From contig NC_084672.1 of NCBI RefSeq assembly GCF_028389875.1, positions 1,695,501-1,759,500 of the forward strand: a stretch of 64,000 nt of DNA. The letters are read 5' to 3'. Below the pieces are notes generated by a model. That model ran no database searches, was not told the DNA's origin, and saw only the letters and a program-made list of their open reading frames with translations. Made by a program: the position numbers and the translations under genes. The stretch comes from Rhea pennata (Eukaryota > Chordata > Aves > Rheiformes > Rheidae). Each line of letters begins with the position of its first letter. The stretch's first letter is position 1. Below are positions 1 to 11,029 of this stretch, piece after piece.

Positions 1-2900
1 GGATGTTGGAATTGTGCATATTTTTATTTAGGTGCATAAGGATGTAAGGATTTTAGTGTTGGGGGGAAGAAAAAAAATCACTAAATGCTAATATAGCAGA
101 AAGAATAGCATCTTCCGACATTTTAGGTCTGCAGTACAAGACTAAACTGATGAGTCAACTTGCTTTGAAAAACAGTAGAAATTATATCTTAAAATTTCTG
201 AATGCTACTCAGACATGAAAGTTACTTCATTAAAAACACACCCAAGTAGTAAAGCAACTACTTTGAAAAATACCATAAATAGCTACCTTTTAATCATACA
301 GCTCAATTTAATGCTCAGAGAAAGAGAGCTACTTCAACTCCTTCAACTCCAGTGAAATTCAGCCTTTCATTTTACTTGTCTTATCAAAGGATCAGAGATC
401 CTGAAAAGAAAGAAGAAACACCAAAAGCCTTCAGGCAGAGAGTCCACTAAAACAGCAACAGAGGCTTTGAGCAAAATATTTTTGAGTATCACCTGTCTAT
501 ATTACAACAGCACCAGCTTAGGTGACCATTGCAACTGCAGATGAATACTACACATTTTTTGTGTTTAAGAAAACTAGTCTAAAACTAAACTAGTCATGCA
601 AAACCTCTTGTTTACTGCAGCATGTGACTAGCTAGTGACTAGATCATCTCATATTTCTGCTTCCGGAATAACACTATAGATTGAGCATTACAAACCAGAG
701 TGCTATTGCCTAAGAATCAACTGGACAGTGAAAGAGCTAAAAACACTCTTCTTACAGAAAATTACTGTCAAACGCTGCCAGACCCAGCTTTCCCTCTTTC
801 TGGGCCACCAGCCAGATTCTAATCATTTCAGGTCTCTGCTAATTTTTAGCTGTGCAACACTCTAACACAACAGAGGCAGCTGCGTGCAGGCGGCGTTTTA
901 GGATACTTTTGAGTAATAATAATAATAAAAAAAAATTACTACTTTACTACCACCCTGAATGTAACATTATGACAAGCTGAAAAGTTAAAGAACTTCCCAA
1001 GGTACCACTTGAAGGGGCACATGCTAGTATTTCTTTAATAAAAGGCCGTCTTCCTACAACAGCAGAGCACAACATTAAAACCCCTTCGTAAGCGAGGACG
1101 GCAAAGCCGAGTGAAGATGGCTTCGACAGCAATCTGGTGGCACTGCAAACCAGTTTGGTGAGTTTAGGATTAACCATTCTCACTTTGAACTTCTTTATTG
1201 GAACAGGAAATGTTTGTCACAGATGCTGCTACAGAACACAGTCGCGTTGCCCAGATTCATGCAACATACCTGAAAAGTGCAGACATGAAGTAATTGTACA
1301 AGTTTCACCTTATCTTGATAAGGAAAGATTCACTTCTTAAAGTTAAGAATAATGTCAGGATAATCAAGATGCCTTCCAGAATTATTTGCAAACTGATTTT
1401 GACCTCACTTCTATTACGTATTGATCACCAGCTGTATCAGAAGGCTTAGCAGTTCCCTGAAGCGAAAACAATGACTTTTAATAAACAGCAAGTGCAATAT
1501 TTCACCCAGATTTCACAACCGTGCCAAAGAACATATTAGTAGGGCAAAAGGCTTCTAAAGAGAAGCTGAAATGTTAAGGCATGTTACAACTGGCCAAGTT
1601 TAGAAGTACATCACGTCTGTAAAATTCATTCTTGCTTGGCCAGCTCTAACTGGAAGAACTATTAACTACTGGCAATTCTTGCATCTGACGCAACAAGCCA
1701 AATTGCTCAGGTTCCTACTAGCTTTAAAACATAAATAAAATACATACTGGGGGTCTAGGGTGCTGCACTCTCCTGAAGCCAACAAGCATTGCATGGAAAA
1801 ACTGGAGGATCACGCTCCTGTATGTATGCTAATCCTCTTCTAGAGCCCAGGAAGCTGCAAGGAATTTGCGCTTGCAACATTAAAATCTTGCTTAAAGGCA
1901 GAATATATTAGCTAAATCTCTGCATCACAATAATACTGTCATGCATATCTTTTTATGATTCTCAAAAACAGCAGAACCAGAACAGCCCAAGGACACTCAA
2001 ACCTATCTGCAATTATAGCAAAAGCACATCCTATTTGTGTTTTCATGAATTTGAAACCGTCTTGCAATAAAGTGCAGGAAATCTCTTTCATTATGAGAGC
2101 TCTTCCACAAACTAATGCCAATCTGCACTTTGCATTTTGAAAGAACGCACAGGATATAAGCTACTGGAAAGTCCTGCTTTCATTATCCATGCACTCACCT
2201 GCACTGGACATTCTTGCTCTTACAGCAGCAAAACAACGGATTTTATGATTTTAATTTTCCCTTTCCCAGAGAGTGTTTTGATGCAGTTATCTCCTCTTCA
2301 CACTGTTCCAGAGGGTATTAGTTCCAGAAGGCAAAAATGAAAACTGCATGCAGACCACGCCTGTTTGAATTAAATTCAGCTAAGCAGGAGGACTGTTCCG
2401 GTATTAACGTATCTACGACACAAAAATCCCGTAGCAGCAGGCTTACTAAAAAAGCTAATTTCAACTTGTTAGGTCTACTACAGCACTTGCTTGATGTAAG
2501 CAGTGACCCTTCACGTAAACAGGTTTACAGGTGGCTGCTAACTTTCCAGATTCCATGAATTTTGGGAAGTCTGTTGCACTCGTCATTTCAGAGGCAATTT
2601 TAGGGCATGTTTTGACAGAGTTGAACGTACCTTAAGCTCACAGCGGGGGACAAGAAGCGTAAGGAAGTATTCCTAGTTGAGTTTGGCTATACAGATGCTT
2701 GATGAAGCGTCTCAGCGTCATTGCAAGCGCCTTGATGTCGTTTTTCTCCCACCCCGAGATCTCAGGCGGCACGCGTGCAAAGCGCCTCTGATGCGAGGGC
2801 AGAGCATCTGCGCCGGGGCAGGGACAGAAGGTCCCCGACACGCGAACCGCGCGCCAAGCGCGGACGTAAAGCTCGCTCCCGAGCGGTATCTCCCATTTTG
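1..2900. other. AT-rich non-coding DNA, probable GLCE intron 1
   Basis: No recognisable exon, RNA gene or repeat family was found. The few reading frames are under 100 codons, show no familiar domain and overlap on both strands, as expected by chance. By synteny with human 15q23 (ANP32A, NOX5, GLCE) this stretch should lie just inside GLCE, whose first introns are long and whose first exons are non-coding. None of the GLCE coding sequence was seen, so the assignment is inference only. Confidence 0.4.
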
Positions 2901-3119
2901 TGCACGAGACACTGACCTCTTCTAAAAACACTTACGCTGCTCTGAGGTAACGAAAGCTGCTTTACGTAAAATAATTACACAGGAGACGCGCGGGGCTTCA
3001 CCAGGGGAGCCCAGGGCGGCCTCCGCCTCACCCCGAGCGGGGCGAACCCGGGCGCCCGCGGGGCCCCGGGCCGGGGGCCGCCCCGGGGGAGGCCTGGGCG
3101 CGAGCGGGGCGCTTTTTTC

Positions 3120-3475
3120 CCCCCAAAAAAAGGTGTGGGGAGGAGGCTTGGGGGGGGGGGGGAGAGGCTCCCCTTGTGGATGTGGGGGGTTGGAGGGGGG
3201 GCCCGGGGCTCCCCCCTCAGGCCAAGGCGGGGGGGGGAAGGGGGGGGTCCCCCGGGGCTCCCCCTCCCCCAGGGATGTGGGGTGGGGAAGGGGGACCTGG
3301 GGGGCTCCTCGGGGAGGGGGGTATGAAGGGGGGGTCCGGGGCTCCCCTCGGGGGGAACCTGCAGGGGGTAAGAGGGGCGTCGGGGGGTCGGGGCCCCCCC
3401 TCGAGGGGGGCTGGGGGGGGTGAAGGGGGGCGGCCGCGGCGGAACCCCAGCGCGCGGGGTGGGGGTGCGGGGGGG
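3120..3475. repeat. G-rich imperfect tandem repeat, quadruplex-prone
   Basis: A block of long G runs on the plus strand, in which a core of the form GGGGCTCCCC recurs near 3206, 3255, 3300 and 3340, spaced roughly 40-50 bp. Many runs of four or more G lie close together, so the G strand could form G-quadruplexes. It sits at the downstream (minus-sense) edge of the CpG island, inside the putative first intron. The long open frames here encode only Pro/Gly/Arg-rich low-complexity sequence and are not genes. Confidence 0.7.
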
Positions 3476-3508
3476 AGGGTGCGCCCGAAGGGCCGGGCCA
3501 CGCCCCCC

Positions 3509-3634
3509 GGCCAATAGGAGCGCGGCGGGCGGGGCGCGAGCGGCGGCGGTGGCCAATAAGGGCGCGCGGCGGAGGGGGGCGGGCCCCACGGCGACCAATG
3601 GGGGCGCGCGGCGCGCCGTGACAGCCGCGCCGGC
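3509..3634. promoter_or_regulatory. Three CCAAT boxes phased at exactly 42 bp
   Basis: CCAAT occurs at 3511, 3553 and 3595, each time as (G/C)(G/A)CCAAT(A/G)(A/G)G followed by a GCGCG-rich segment. The spacing is 42 bp both times, close to four helical turns, so bound NF-Y would lie on the same DNA face. The units look like a degenerate 42-bp tandem repeat. CCAAT boxes are NF-Y sites in GC-rich promoters and act in either orientation. Confidence 0.6.
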
Positions 3635-3915
3635 GGCGGCGGGGGGAAGGGGGGAGAGGGCGCGGGGGGCGGATTGCGGGGGGGAGGGGGGGAGGGACCG
3701 GCGCGGCCTCGCCCGGGGACACCCGGCGGCGGGGCGGCCCCTCCCGCCGCGGCCCGGCCCGGCCGGGGGCAGCGCCGCGCCACACCCTGGGCCTTCCCCC
3801 CCCGCCCCAGCACACACGCACCCTTCCGCCTTCCCCTGCAGCGCCCCGGCCCCGCCCGCCCCGGTGCTGCGTCCCTGGCGGGTGCCCCCCCCCCCCCCCG
3901 CCCGCTGGGGCCTAC

Positions 3916-4150
3916 CTGCGCGGCGGCGGCGGCGGGAGGGAGCGGCGGCGGCGGCGGGCTCGGGCGGCGGCGGAACCCCAGCGCCGGGGGAGGCGGGGGC
4001 GCACGGAGCGGGGTGGGGGGAGCCCCGCGCCCCGCCCCCCCACTTCCCGCGAGAACCGCGGGCGGGGGCGGAGCCTGGCGCCGGCCAATGGGAGCGCGGG
4101 GCGCCGGGCGCAGCTCGGGGGCGGAGCCTGCCGGCGCGGGGGCGGTGCCC
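3916..4150 (-). other. Putative non-coding first exon (GLCE)
   Basis: On the minus strand the sequence reads CGCAG, then GTAGGC, at 3916/3915: a good 5' splice site inside the CpG island. Two NF-Y boxes (4085 and the inverted one at 4151) and GC boxes lie just upstream in the minus sense, so a start site between about 4150 and 3950 would give a short exon ending at 3916. The right border is a guess. GLCE identity rests on synteny and on the fact that its first exons are non-coding in other vertebrates. Confidence 0.35.
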
Positions 4151-4214
4151 ATTGGTTGCGCATAGCCACGCCCACCCCCCTCGTTGCCACGCCCCCTCTG
4201 CCCGCGCCCACGTG
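4081..4214 (-). promoter_or_regulatory. Proximal promoter boxes: CCAAT pair, GC boxes, E-box
   Basis: CCAAT at 4085-4089 and an inverted ATTGG at 4151-4155 are 66 bp apart with GC boxes between them. CACGCCC motifs follow, then CACGTG at 4209-4214 (E-box, USF/MYC type). The order suits a TATA-less promoter firing on the minus strand into the putative exon ending at 3916. Confidence 0.45.
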
Positions 4215-4334
4215 GCGGCGGCGCGGGGAGCCGGGACCGGCCCGGGCGTCCCGGTGCGGCGACCCCCGGGCGGGAGGGAGGACGGGCGCCTTCCTCCCGG
4301 CTGGCTCGCCGGTTGCCGTTTTGGGGTAGCGCTC

Positions 4335-4512
4335 GGGGAAAGGCGCCAAAAAGGGAAAAAAGCCAGAAAAGCAAAAAGTAAGGCAAAAAGGCAAAAAAAG
4401 GGGGGGGGAGAATCAAAAAAAAGGTCATAAAAGCAAAAACGAAAAAAAGAAAAAAGTGCAAAAGAAAACAAGAAAACAGAAATAAAAAGAAATATATACT
4501 TTATATACATAC
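4335..4512. repeat. A-rich low-complexity tract
   Basis: The plus strand is almost pure purine, mostly A with short G runs, broken by a G9 run near 4400, and ends in an AT-rich segment. It marks the edge of the CpG island. There are no flanking duplications or LINE/SINE sequence to suggest a retroposon tail. Confidence 0.7.
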
Positions 4513-7500
4513 TGCCCGCGGGAGTCTGGGTTCCTGCACGCCGCCCTTCCCTCGCAGGTGTCGCACGTGTCTCCCAGCCCACCGGCACGTTCCTGCCGCT
4601 GGAGCCTGCAGGGGTGTTTCGGAGCTAACGATTGCATCGTGCTGTTAAAAGCGGGGAAAACTAACAGCCGCGGGGAGGAGAACGCGGGTCTCGGGCCTGT
4701 CGCCGGCTGACACAGACAGTAGCACTTTCCACGCGGCGCGGTTTGCAGCCAGCATGTCCCAGCCCTTTGGAAAGTCCTTCACGCTCCCCGCCTTCCTTCG
4801 GGGGGGAAAGCGCAAAGGATGGATAACCAAAAACGTACGCTGCATTGCGGGCCCTGCCTTGCTCCTCTTTGCTGGCCCCTCCCTGCAGCACTGCCGTTGG
4901 GTTGACCTGCATTTCCCACCCATGTTCCCTCTTAGCAAGAACTACAAGGAATTTCTCTTTGTTCCTTTCCTAGAAAAAAAAAAACTAACGGTACTGTCGT
5001 GTTTCTCCGTCAGCCTCTGGACGGCGTGGCAGGAGCGAGGGGCTAATGCGCGGCGGCCCCGCGTGCCCCCCCGTTTCCCCGCCTCAGCCGACCTGCCCCG
5101 ACGCTGCTCCGCGTTCTCCGCCCCGCCGTCCCGGCGCGAATTCCCCGCGGGCCGCTATTGCGCGCCGGCCGGACACGCCGTCCCCGCTGCACGCCGTGCC
5201 GGAGCGGGGCCGCCTCCGGGGAGCTGCTTGGCCAGGCGCTGACCGCGCTGGGCTCGCACTCCTGCCTTTTTAAAGCAGCCTTTAGCTAGTTTTGACCTAC
5301 CCTCTGCGCAGCCGTCGGGGCGGCTGCTGGGCCTGAGCTTCACGCCGTACGTCTGCAGACCTAAGCGCTCTGCCGCGCTCGCTTCCCATGCTCCGCGCCT
5401 AACGGGCGCCAGATCCGTCCGCGCGGCGCCGTGATCAGCCCTTCCGCTTCCCACCCGCTCTTTCTGCCTAACGGGAGCAAGATCCGAGGCTTTTCCGGCG
5501 TTAACACGTCTGTGCCACATTTCGACTGCAAACCAGCGGCTTCTTGCCGCGTGTTTACGATCACAAGGACAGGCTGGACTTCGCTTCTCGTTTGACACGC
5601 TTTGGGGGTTAAAACATCACAGTCTGCACGTTTTTTAACAATGCTAAGGAAAAAAACGTTTATATTTAGCAAAGCATTGATTTTCGCACTAAGGAACTGA
5701 CGCTTTTTTTTCCCGTGTTTTGCTTTGACGTGGTTGCTGTTTCCTACCGTCGGAGGCTGGTGTCTTTTTACAATATAAACTCCCCCATTAAGACCTTGAT
5801 ACGTGGCATGTTTGCAGCTATGGGATAGTCTCCATTTCCCAAACAAGCTTAATCTTTTACAAATTTTATTGCACTTCTTAAAATCTGGTTCTCTCTTGAA
5901 ATGAAAATAATTATTTACTGCAAAATCAATATTTTACCTGTTTCTCTTCAGCATGCCGAAGTCTCCGCTTTACCTTTTTGCTGTAACTTGAGCTCCGGCC
6001 TGAGCTCGTGCACCACGGTCCTGCGTCAAGGCTCTGTTTCTGTGCTCGGAGGTGCTCGAGCCGCGGTGCGCAGCTCTCTCTAGAGATAAAATTCCTCCTG
6101 CCCGAGCAGGGGACAGGTGCTGGCTTTCTCTTGAGCAGCTTTTAGCTTTTGTCAGCAACTTTTGCAAACCATTTTGCTGAGCGCCAGCAGCACTTGGCTG
6201 CCCGACAGATCCCACCTAGATCTGGTACGTTGACCTTTTGCTGATTTTAAGTGAACTGAGGAGGAAAGCGCCTGGTGAGGATCTTAATTAAAGCGTTATC
6301 GTCATTACTCCTTAGCAGAGCAGGGCAGGTATTTAACCGTGAGCTAGAGCTCGGGGTTGCCCCAAAACCTTTCCCGCTTGGCGCCGCGGCTGCAAAGCGC
6401 ATTCCTGGACTCTCCCTTCTGCAGCCGAGGCGCCAGGCGGCCCCCGGACTCGAGCGGCAAGGGCCGAGCTGGGAGCCGAGCTGCGCCGCTGCACCTCCGA
6501 TCCGGCGACTCTGGCGGCTTCTCAGAGCACAAATGCTCTTAACGGGACTGTCCTTCCTGCTTGGCCCGAAGAGGGTTTCTGTGGCGATCCACACACGCGC
6601 GTGCACACGCATGCACATGCATGCACACACGCACACCCTTCGCCTGAGTTTTTCATTAGTCCCGTTTGTCACACACTGCAAAAAGAAAATTACAGGGTAA
6701 ATACAAAGAGATCTTAAGATAATGAAAGGTTATTGCTGCTCTTTTCTTTTTCTTTCTTTTTTTTGTGCACGAAGAGTACTCATAACTTGAGCTGTCGCAG
6801 CAACACTCTGGGGGAAATCTCAATTGCAAATGAATTCCAGATCGCACCAGTGCTCTCCAGTGCTTTGCCAGATGTAACGGGTCATACAGGACACGGCTTT
6901 GTATTTAGCAGCCTTCACACAAGGAGCTTTTGAAGCGCTAAGTGGGGAGGTGCCGTTATATAAAAAACACTGGTGTCTTTCATTAAAATGCACCAGTAAA
7001 AGTAAGGTGTCAGTATGTGGGTTAGGGCCCACTGGAAACGTCCGTGCAAGCGCCCAGCCCTGGAGGGAGCCCCGTGCGCTGGGCCGCTCGGACGTGGCTC
7101 CAGCGTCTGCCCTTCTCCAGACAGAGAAGGAGCTATAAAAATACCGGAGCATCGTCCCGCGGCTGTGGGAAGGCGGCGAGAGCAAAGGCAATCCCAGAGC
7201 GTTTCGCATCCACGACTCCTCTGCCTTGCAGGAGAGGCCAGAGCCGGGGCGGCGCGGAGCCAGCGCCGCCCATCGCGGCCGGGGCTCGGACAGCACGACG
7301 CGGAGGGAAACGCGTTGCTCTCGGTCTTAGCTTCTTTCCAAAACTCTCCCTGACTGCTTAGGAGCCTGCCTGGAAGTAAGCAGGTGTTTTCCAAGTGTGC
7401 TGGAAGGAAGCACTGGGATGCTCTCGCTCCAGCACAGCATAAGGATTTCGGCAGAGAGCTCATACACTGCAATGCATTTAAATAGAGCTTAAAAGCTGCA

Positions 7501-8076
7501 GTTCTGGCGCGAGTGTAAGAATTTGCATTGCAATTATTATCTCGCTCCTGATTAGCTGCCGCACTTTCTCCGTGAAATCCTTCATTGCAGACAGCACAAT
7601 ATCGAGCTTCGTTATTCTCCTTTCAGGCTCCTCCTGCACCGGCTTTAAGCTGATGATTCATGTATTAATATGTGGTTATTAGACGACTCCTCTACCTCAG
7701 CTGCTGCTATCTGTCTTTGGCAATGGAAGAAGGAAATGAATTCTTAAAACCTCAGGAACAAGCGGTACACGCATGGAGATCAATCCTGCCGCCGCTGACG
7801 TCAACGGAAAAATTTCCATCGACTTCAACAGGGGCAGAATTAGGCCTCTCTATCAGATATTCACTTGATTTATAACCTTGCGAAAATCTGTAGAGCTGAA
7901 GGGGAAAAGTTGTATCTGTTAAAAATAACTCGTGGGAATTAAGCGGCTGTCAGTGATATTTCTCGCTCGTTGGAAAGACAAGTATTGGTGCTGGGGGAGG
8001 TGAACCCTCATTGCACCTCGCCGATGGGTGTTTTGGGGCTCTGTGGGGCGCTGGGGTCGTGCAGCCAAGCCGTGGG
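4513..8076. other. Intergenic, mixed GC-rich patches, no gene recognised
   Basis: Moderately CpG-rich patches (about 5.0-5.6, 6.3-6.6 and 7.0-7.3 kb) alternate with AT-rich DNA. A CA/GC-type purine-pyrimidine repeat lies at 6590-6640. About 7500-7880 is AT-rich with several ATTA/TAAT cores and a calm, non-repetitive look that resembles conserved non-coding DNA. None of the short open frames resembles a known protein. In human this interval carries only non-coding transcripts between NOX5 and GLCE. Confidence 0.5.
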
Positions 8077-8227
8077 CACCGGGATGGCGATAGGGATGGA
8101 GATGGGGGTGAGGATGGGGATGGGGACAGGACGGGCACGGGGTCGTGGATGGGGATGGGCACGAGGACGGGGACGGAGATGGAGATGGGGGTGAGAATGG
8201 GGACAGGGACAGGGACGGGGACAGGAG
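8077..8227. repeat. GGGATG/GGACAG hexamer-based minisatellite
   Basis: About 150 bp made of imperfect 6-bp units of the GGGATG, GGGACA and GAGATG type on the plus strand. It contains many GGG runs and is quadruplex-prone. The open frames through it translate to short repeats and are artefacts of the tandem array. Confidence 0.85.
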
Positions 8228-8780
8228 CAGCCCCGCAGCATCACGAGCCCTGCACGACCCCGGCGCGGCGGTGCGGTGCAGGACGAGGGCCCGCGCGGAG
8301 CGTCATGTCCGTGTTCGAGCCCATCTGAACTACCGCAGCCGTGGAGCCCCGGGGACGGCCGCCTCGTCGTGGTGCGTTAGCGTACTGCGTATGGGCTCTA
8401 GCTCTCCAGCAGGCTGGAAACCCTTGGAAACAGCGTCAGTGAGCGGCGCCGCACCTACGGACGGGGCTCGCGCGGCCGAGCGCGCCTGAGCAAACGCATC
8501 GCCGAGCCTCCCGGGCAGCTGCCTCCCTCACAAAACACTGAGCACAGAACGTTTTCGCGGGTAATTCCTCTGAATGAACATTTGCAGTGAATCACGACTG
8601 CCCTTGTTGCATCCCTGCGGCTGCACGTGTGCGGAGGTGGAAACCCCACCGGGACTGGTGCAAATAGCCCCTTCCCACGCGACGCTCCTCTGATAGTATC
8701 TGTTTGCATCTGCACACATCTGTTCTGCTCCTTTACAGGACGGCCCAACTGCTGGTATTAAAAATCTTATCTTGCAAGAG
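8228..8780. other. Intergenic GC-moderate DNA, nothing recognised
   Basis: Unique-looking sequence with scattered CpG between the hexamer minisatellite and the AT-rich stretch that follows. No splice-flanked open frame, RNA gene or repeat family was recognised. Confidence 0.5.
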
Positions 8781-9290
8781 ATCCTGGGCATATCTGAGCC
8801 CTCGAGGAATGGGGGTGATGAAAAACATTGAAGCAGGGCATGTCACAGGTAGGGCTTAAGAAGCCAGAGCGAGCATCCAAGAAAATAAGAGATATTTGCA
8901 TTTCTTCCAAGGGAGGTAACAGCAACTAGCACCTTTTGGAATATGCATGGGGCCAGCACAAATCCCAAGAAACACCCAGAAAGGCCTTGTTTTGCTAATT
9001 GGAAGCCACCAAACTAATGAGATGTCATCCAGGCAAAATGTTAGGAGTCACATAATAACTATATCAATGGAATCAACAGCATTTTAACAGCAAAGGTTAA
9101 TTACATTTATATAGAAATCTGATAGACAAAAAGATGCTCAAACAGTCGGGCAGACTAATTGAAAGCTAACGTTGCTCCTAAATTGAATTTCAAATGAATT
9201 TTACATCCATAGTTCATTTTGCTAATTCCATTCCCTGTATCCTGTAATTTGTTGGCAGTGATCGATCACTTAAGTGAATAATATCTATGC
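8781..9290. promoter_or_regulatory. Candidate conserved non-coding element (AT-rich)
   Basis: A 500-bp AT-rich stretch inside otherwise GC-rich DNA with no simple repeats and a high density of homeodomain-type cores (TAATTA, CTAATTG, ATTAC, AAATTGAATTT). It has no coding potential. That texture is typical of vertebrate enhancers conserved across species, but conservation cannot be seen from one sequence. Confidence 0.3.
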
Positions 9291-9359
9291 ACCAGGATCG
9301 TTTAGTGACAGGATACGCCAAGTGTGATCGCGCTGTTAGTAACCGCAGTCCCTTCGAGG

Positions 9360-10620
9360 TCTCTCTAAAGCCCGGCCGCGGCTTCGGGGCTGCCGGGCTC
9401 CGGCGCAGCACGGCGGCGCCCGCCCGAGCCGCTCGCTCCGGTAGTGACCTCCCCCCCCCCTTCCCAAACTCCTGCCTCGGAGCCTCCCGCTGCCCCGACG
9501 CGACAGACCGCCGCGGGCCGGGAGCACCCGCCGCCGCCGCCGCCTGCTCCGCGCCCCGGGGCGGCCCCGGCTGCGCGGAGCGGCGGGAGATCGCGCCGCG
9601 CTCCTTCCTCCCGCCCCCCCGAGGGCTGCCTCGACGGCCAGCCGAGGCGAGGCAGCGCGGGGGCCGTGCGGAGCGACCCGGCCCGCTCAGGCTGCCGGCG
9701 GCACCGCGCCCCCCCCCTCCCCACGCCCCGCCGCCGCCACGCACCCGCGCGGGCGGCTTGCGCGGCTGCCCGCGGCCCGCGGCCGCCCTCTCCGCTCCGG
9801 GCGCTCGGCGGCCACGGTTCTCAAAGCTCAGGCTCCTTTCCGAGAAGCTTGACGCTTCCGAGCGTTTTGCGGGATGCGCTTCAGTGCCCTGCAGTTCCGC
9901 GGGGACAGCAGATGAAAGCGGTATCAGCACATGCCTAATGACTCATTCTGTTTATAATCGCTTCAATACAGAAGGAGAACAGGGAGATGTAATTAACTCT
10001 TCTCTATGATTGAGATGAGTGTGTTTTCCTTAGCCACGTGGCGCCGCCACATTCAGCCACGCTCCTTCCCCGGCAGCCCTGGAAAGGCGCGGGTGGGAGC
10101 GCGGATACACGCACACGGGTGGGGCCGAGCTGGGAGAGCAGCCGAGAGCCGCCCCTGACAGCCCGCGGCTCCGCGTGCGGAGGGATTGGGGCGTGGTTTT
10201 TTTCTTTTTTTTCCTTTTTTTTTTTCCTTGCAAGCCCCAGGAGGCTGCAGCTGCCCTAATTTTCCCGCGGGCGCTGCGCGCAGAGGCTGACCACCCCCCC
10301 CCCCCCGGGTGCAAACAGCCCCTTTAACTGCGGCGCACGGGCTGCAACTGCAGCGGGGCCGGGAAACACCAGCCCGGGGCTCCGCGCCCGGCTGCGGGGC
10401 CAGACCCGGGGCTCCACCGCTCCGGCGAAACGGGGCGCTCGACAAGCGCCAACGGCCCGGGCGACACGGGCCGCGCCGGGCTGGCGGCTCCGCAGCGCCG
10501 CGCTGCGCGGGGCTGGGGCGGCGCGTCCCGGGGCCGCGGCGGCCCGAGGGCCCCTCCCGCCCGGGGCGCCCCCCACCTCCCGCTTAGGCGTTGTTTTCCT
10601 CAGGGGTGACTTTCGCCATT
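9360..10620. other. Two CpG-rich blocks without a recognised exon
   Basis: About 9360-9860 and 10040-10600 are very GC- and CpG-rich, separated by a short AT-rich stretch (9900-10030) that contains an AP-1-like TGACTCA. A T-rich tract lies at 10198-10227. They could be promoters of an unannotated non-coding transcript or simply GC-rich DNA. Overlapping frames on both strands (up to about 240 codons) encode only Arg/Pro/Ala-rich low-complexity protein, so no gene is called. Confidence 0.45.
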
Positions 10621-10646
10621 CGGCGAGTGTCTCATGCAAATTAATC

Positions 10647-10677
10647 TTTTTTTTTTAAAAAAAAAAAAAAAAAAAAA
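10647..10677. repeat. T10-A21 tract
   Basis: Ten T directly followed by twenty-one A. It can fold on itself. It lies about 1.2 kb past the NOX5 stop codon in the minus direction. No AATAAA on the minus strand was spotted between here and the stop. Confidence 0.9.
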
Positions 10678-11029
10678 GAAAGCAAAACAAATCAGAAAGC
10701 GTCAGCATGTTGCGGAGTCATAAAAGGCGGCACCGATCTGCCCGGCGCTTGCTCAGCCCGGCGGGGGAGGCCGGGGCGCAGCGGGGTGCAGCAAGGGGTG
10801 CAGCTGGGAGCGCGGGGTACCCCGGAGCAAAGGGCCCCCCCGCGGGAAGGGGGGGGCCGGGGCCGCGCGGGAGCCTCCGGGGAGCCGCCGCCGAGTGCCC
10901 GCAGCGCCCCGGCGCCGGGGGGCCCGGCCCCGCGCGTCCCGTCGGCGAGGCTGCAGTGCCCTCCTGTGGGCACAGCTCCTCCGGCTGAACCCACCTCCAG
11001 GCTCCGGGGCGCCCACGGCCACCCGTCCC

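Larger units (their letters stand above)
2920..4330. promoter_or_regulatory. CpG-island promoter, probably of GLCE (minus strand)
   Basis: About 1.4 kb of very GC- and CpG-rich DNA with sharp borders against AT-rich DNA to the left and an A-rich tract to the right. It holds five CCAAT/ATTGG boxes (3511, 3553, 3595, 4085, and ATTGG at 4151), many GC boxes, CACCC-type motifs near 4168 and 4188, and an E-box CACGTG at 4209-4214. There is no TATA box. A consensus splice donor is present on the minus strand at 3916/3915. In human, GLCE (heparan-sulfate glucuronyl C5-epimerase) is the next gene after NOX5 in the same direction, so GLCE is the best candidate. No GLCE protein-coding exon is inside the window to prove it. 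Confidence 0.6.

Noticed and set aside
1137-1340. Cys-rich 67-codon frame
   Set aside because: Short, no signal peptide or family recognised, no splice context; probably chance.
2922-4588. Overlapping frames up to 537 codons on both strands
   Set aside because: All encode Pro/Gly/Arg/Ala low-complexity protein because the CpG island rarely contains stop codons; no domain or splice pattern supports them.
7970-8328. Gly/Asp/Met- and Pro-rich frames
   Set aside because: Translations of the GGGATG hexamer minisatellite.
9214-10009. 238- and 240-codon frames on opposite strands
   Set aside because: They overlap each other in GC-rich DNA with biased composition and no recognisable domain; chance frames.
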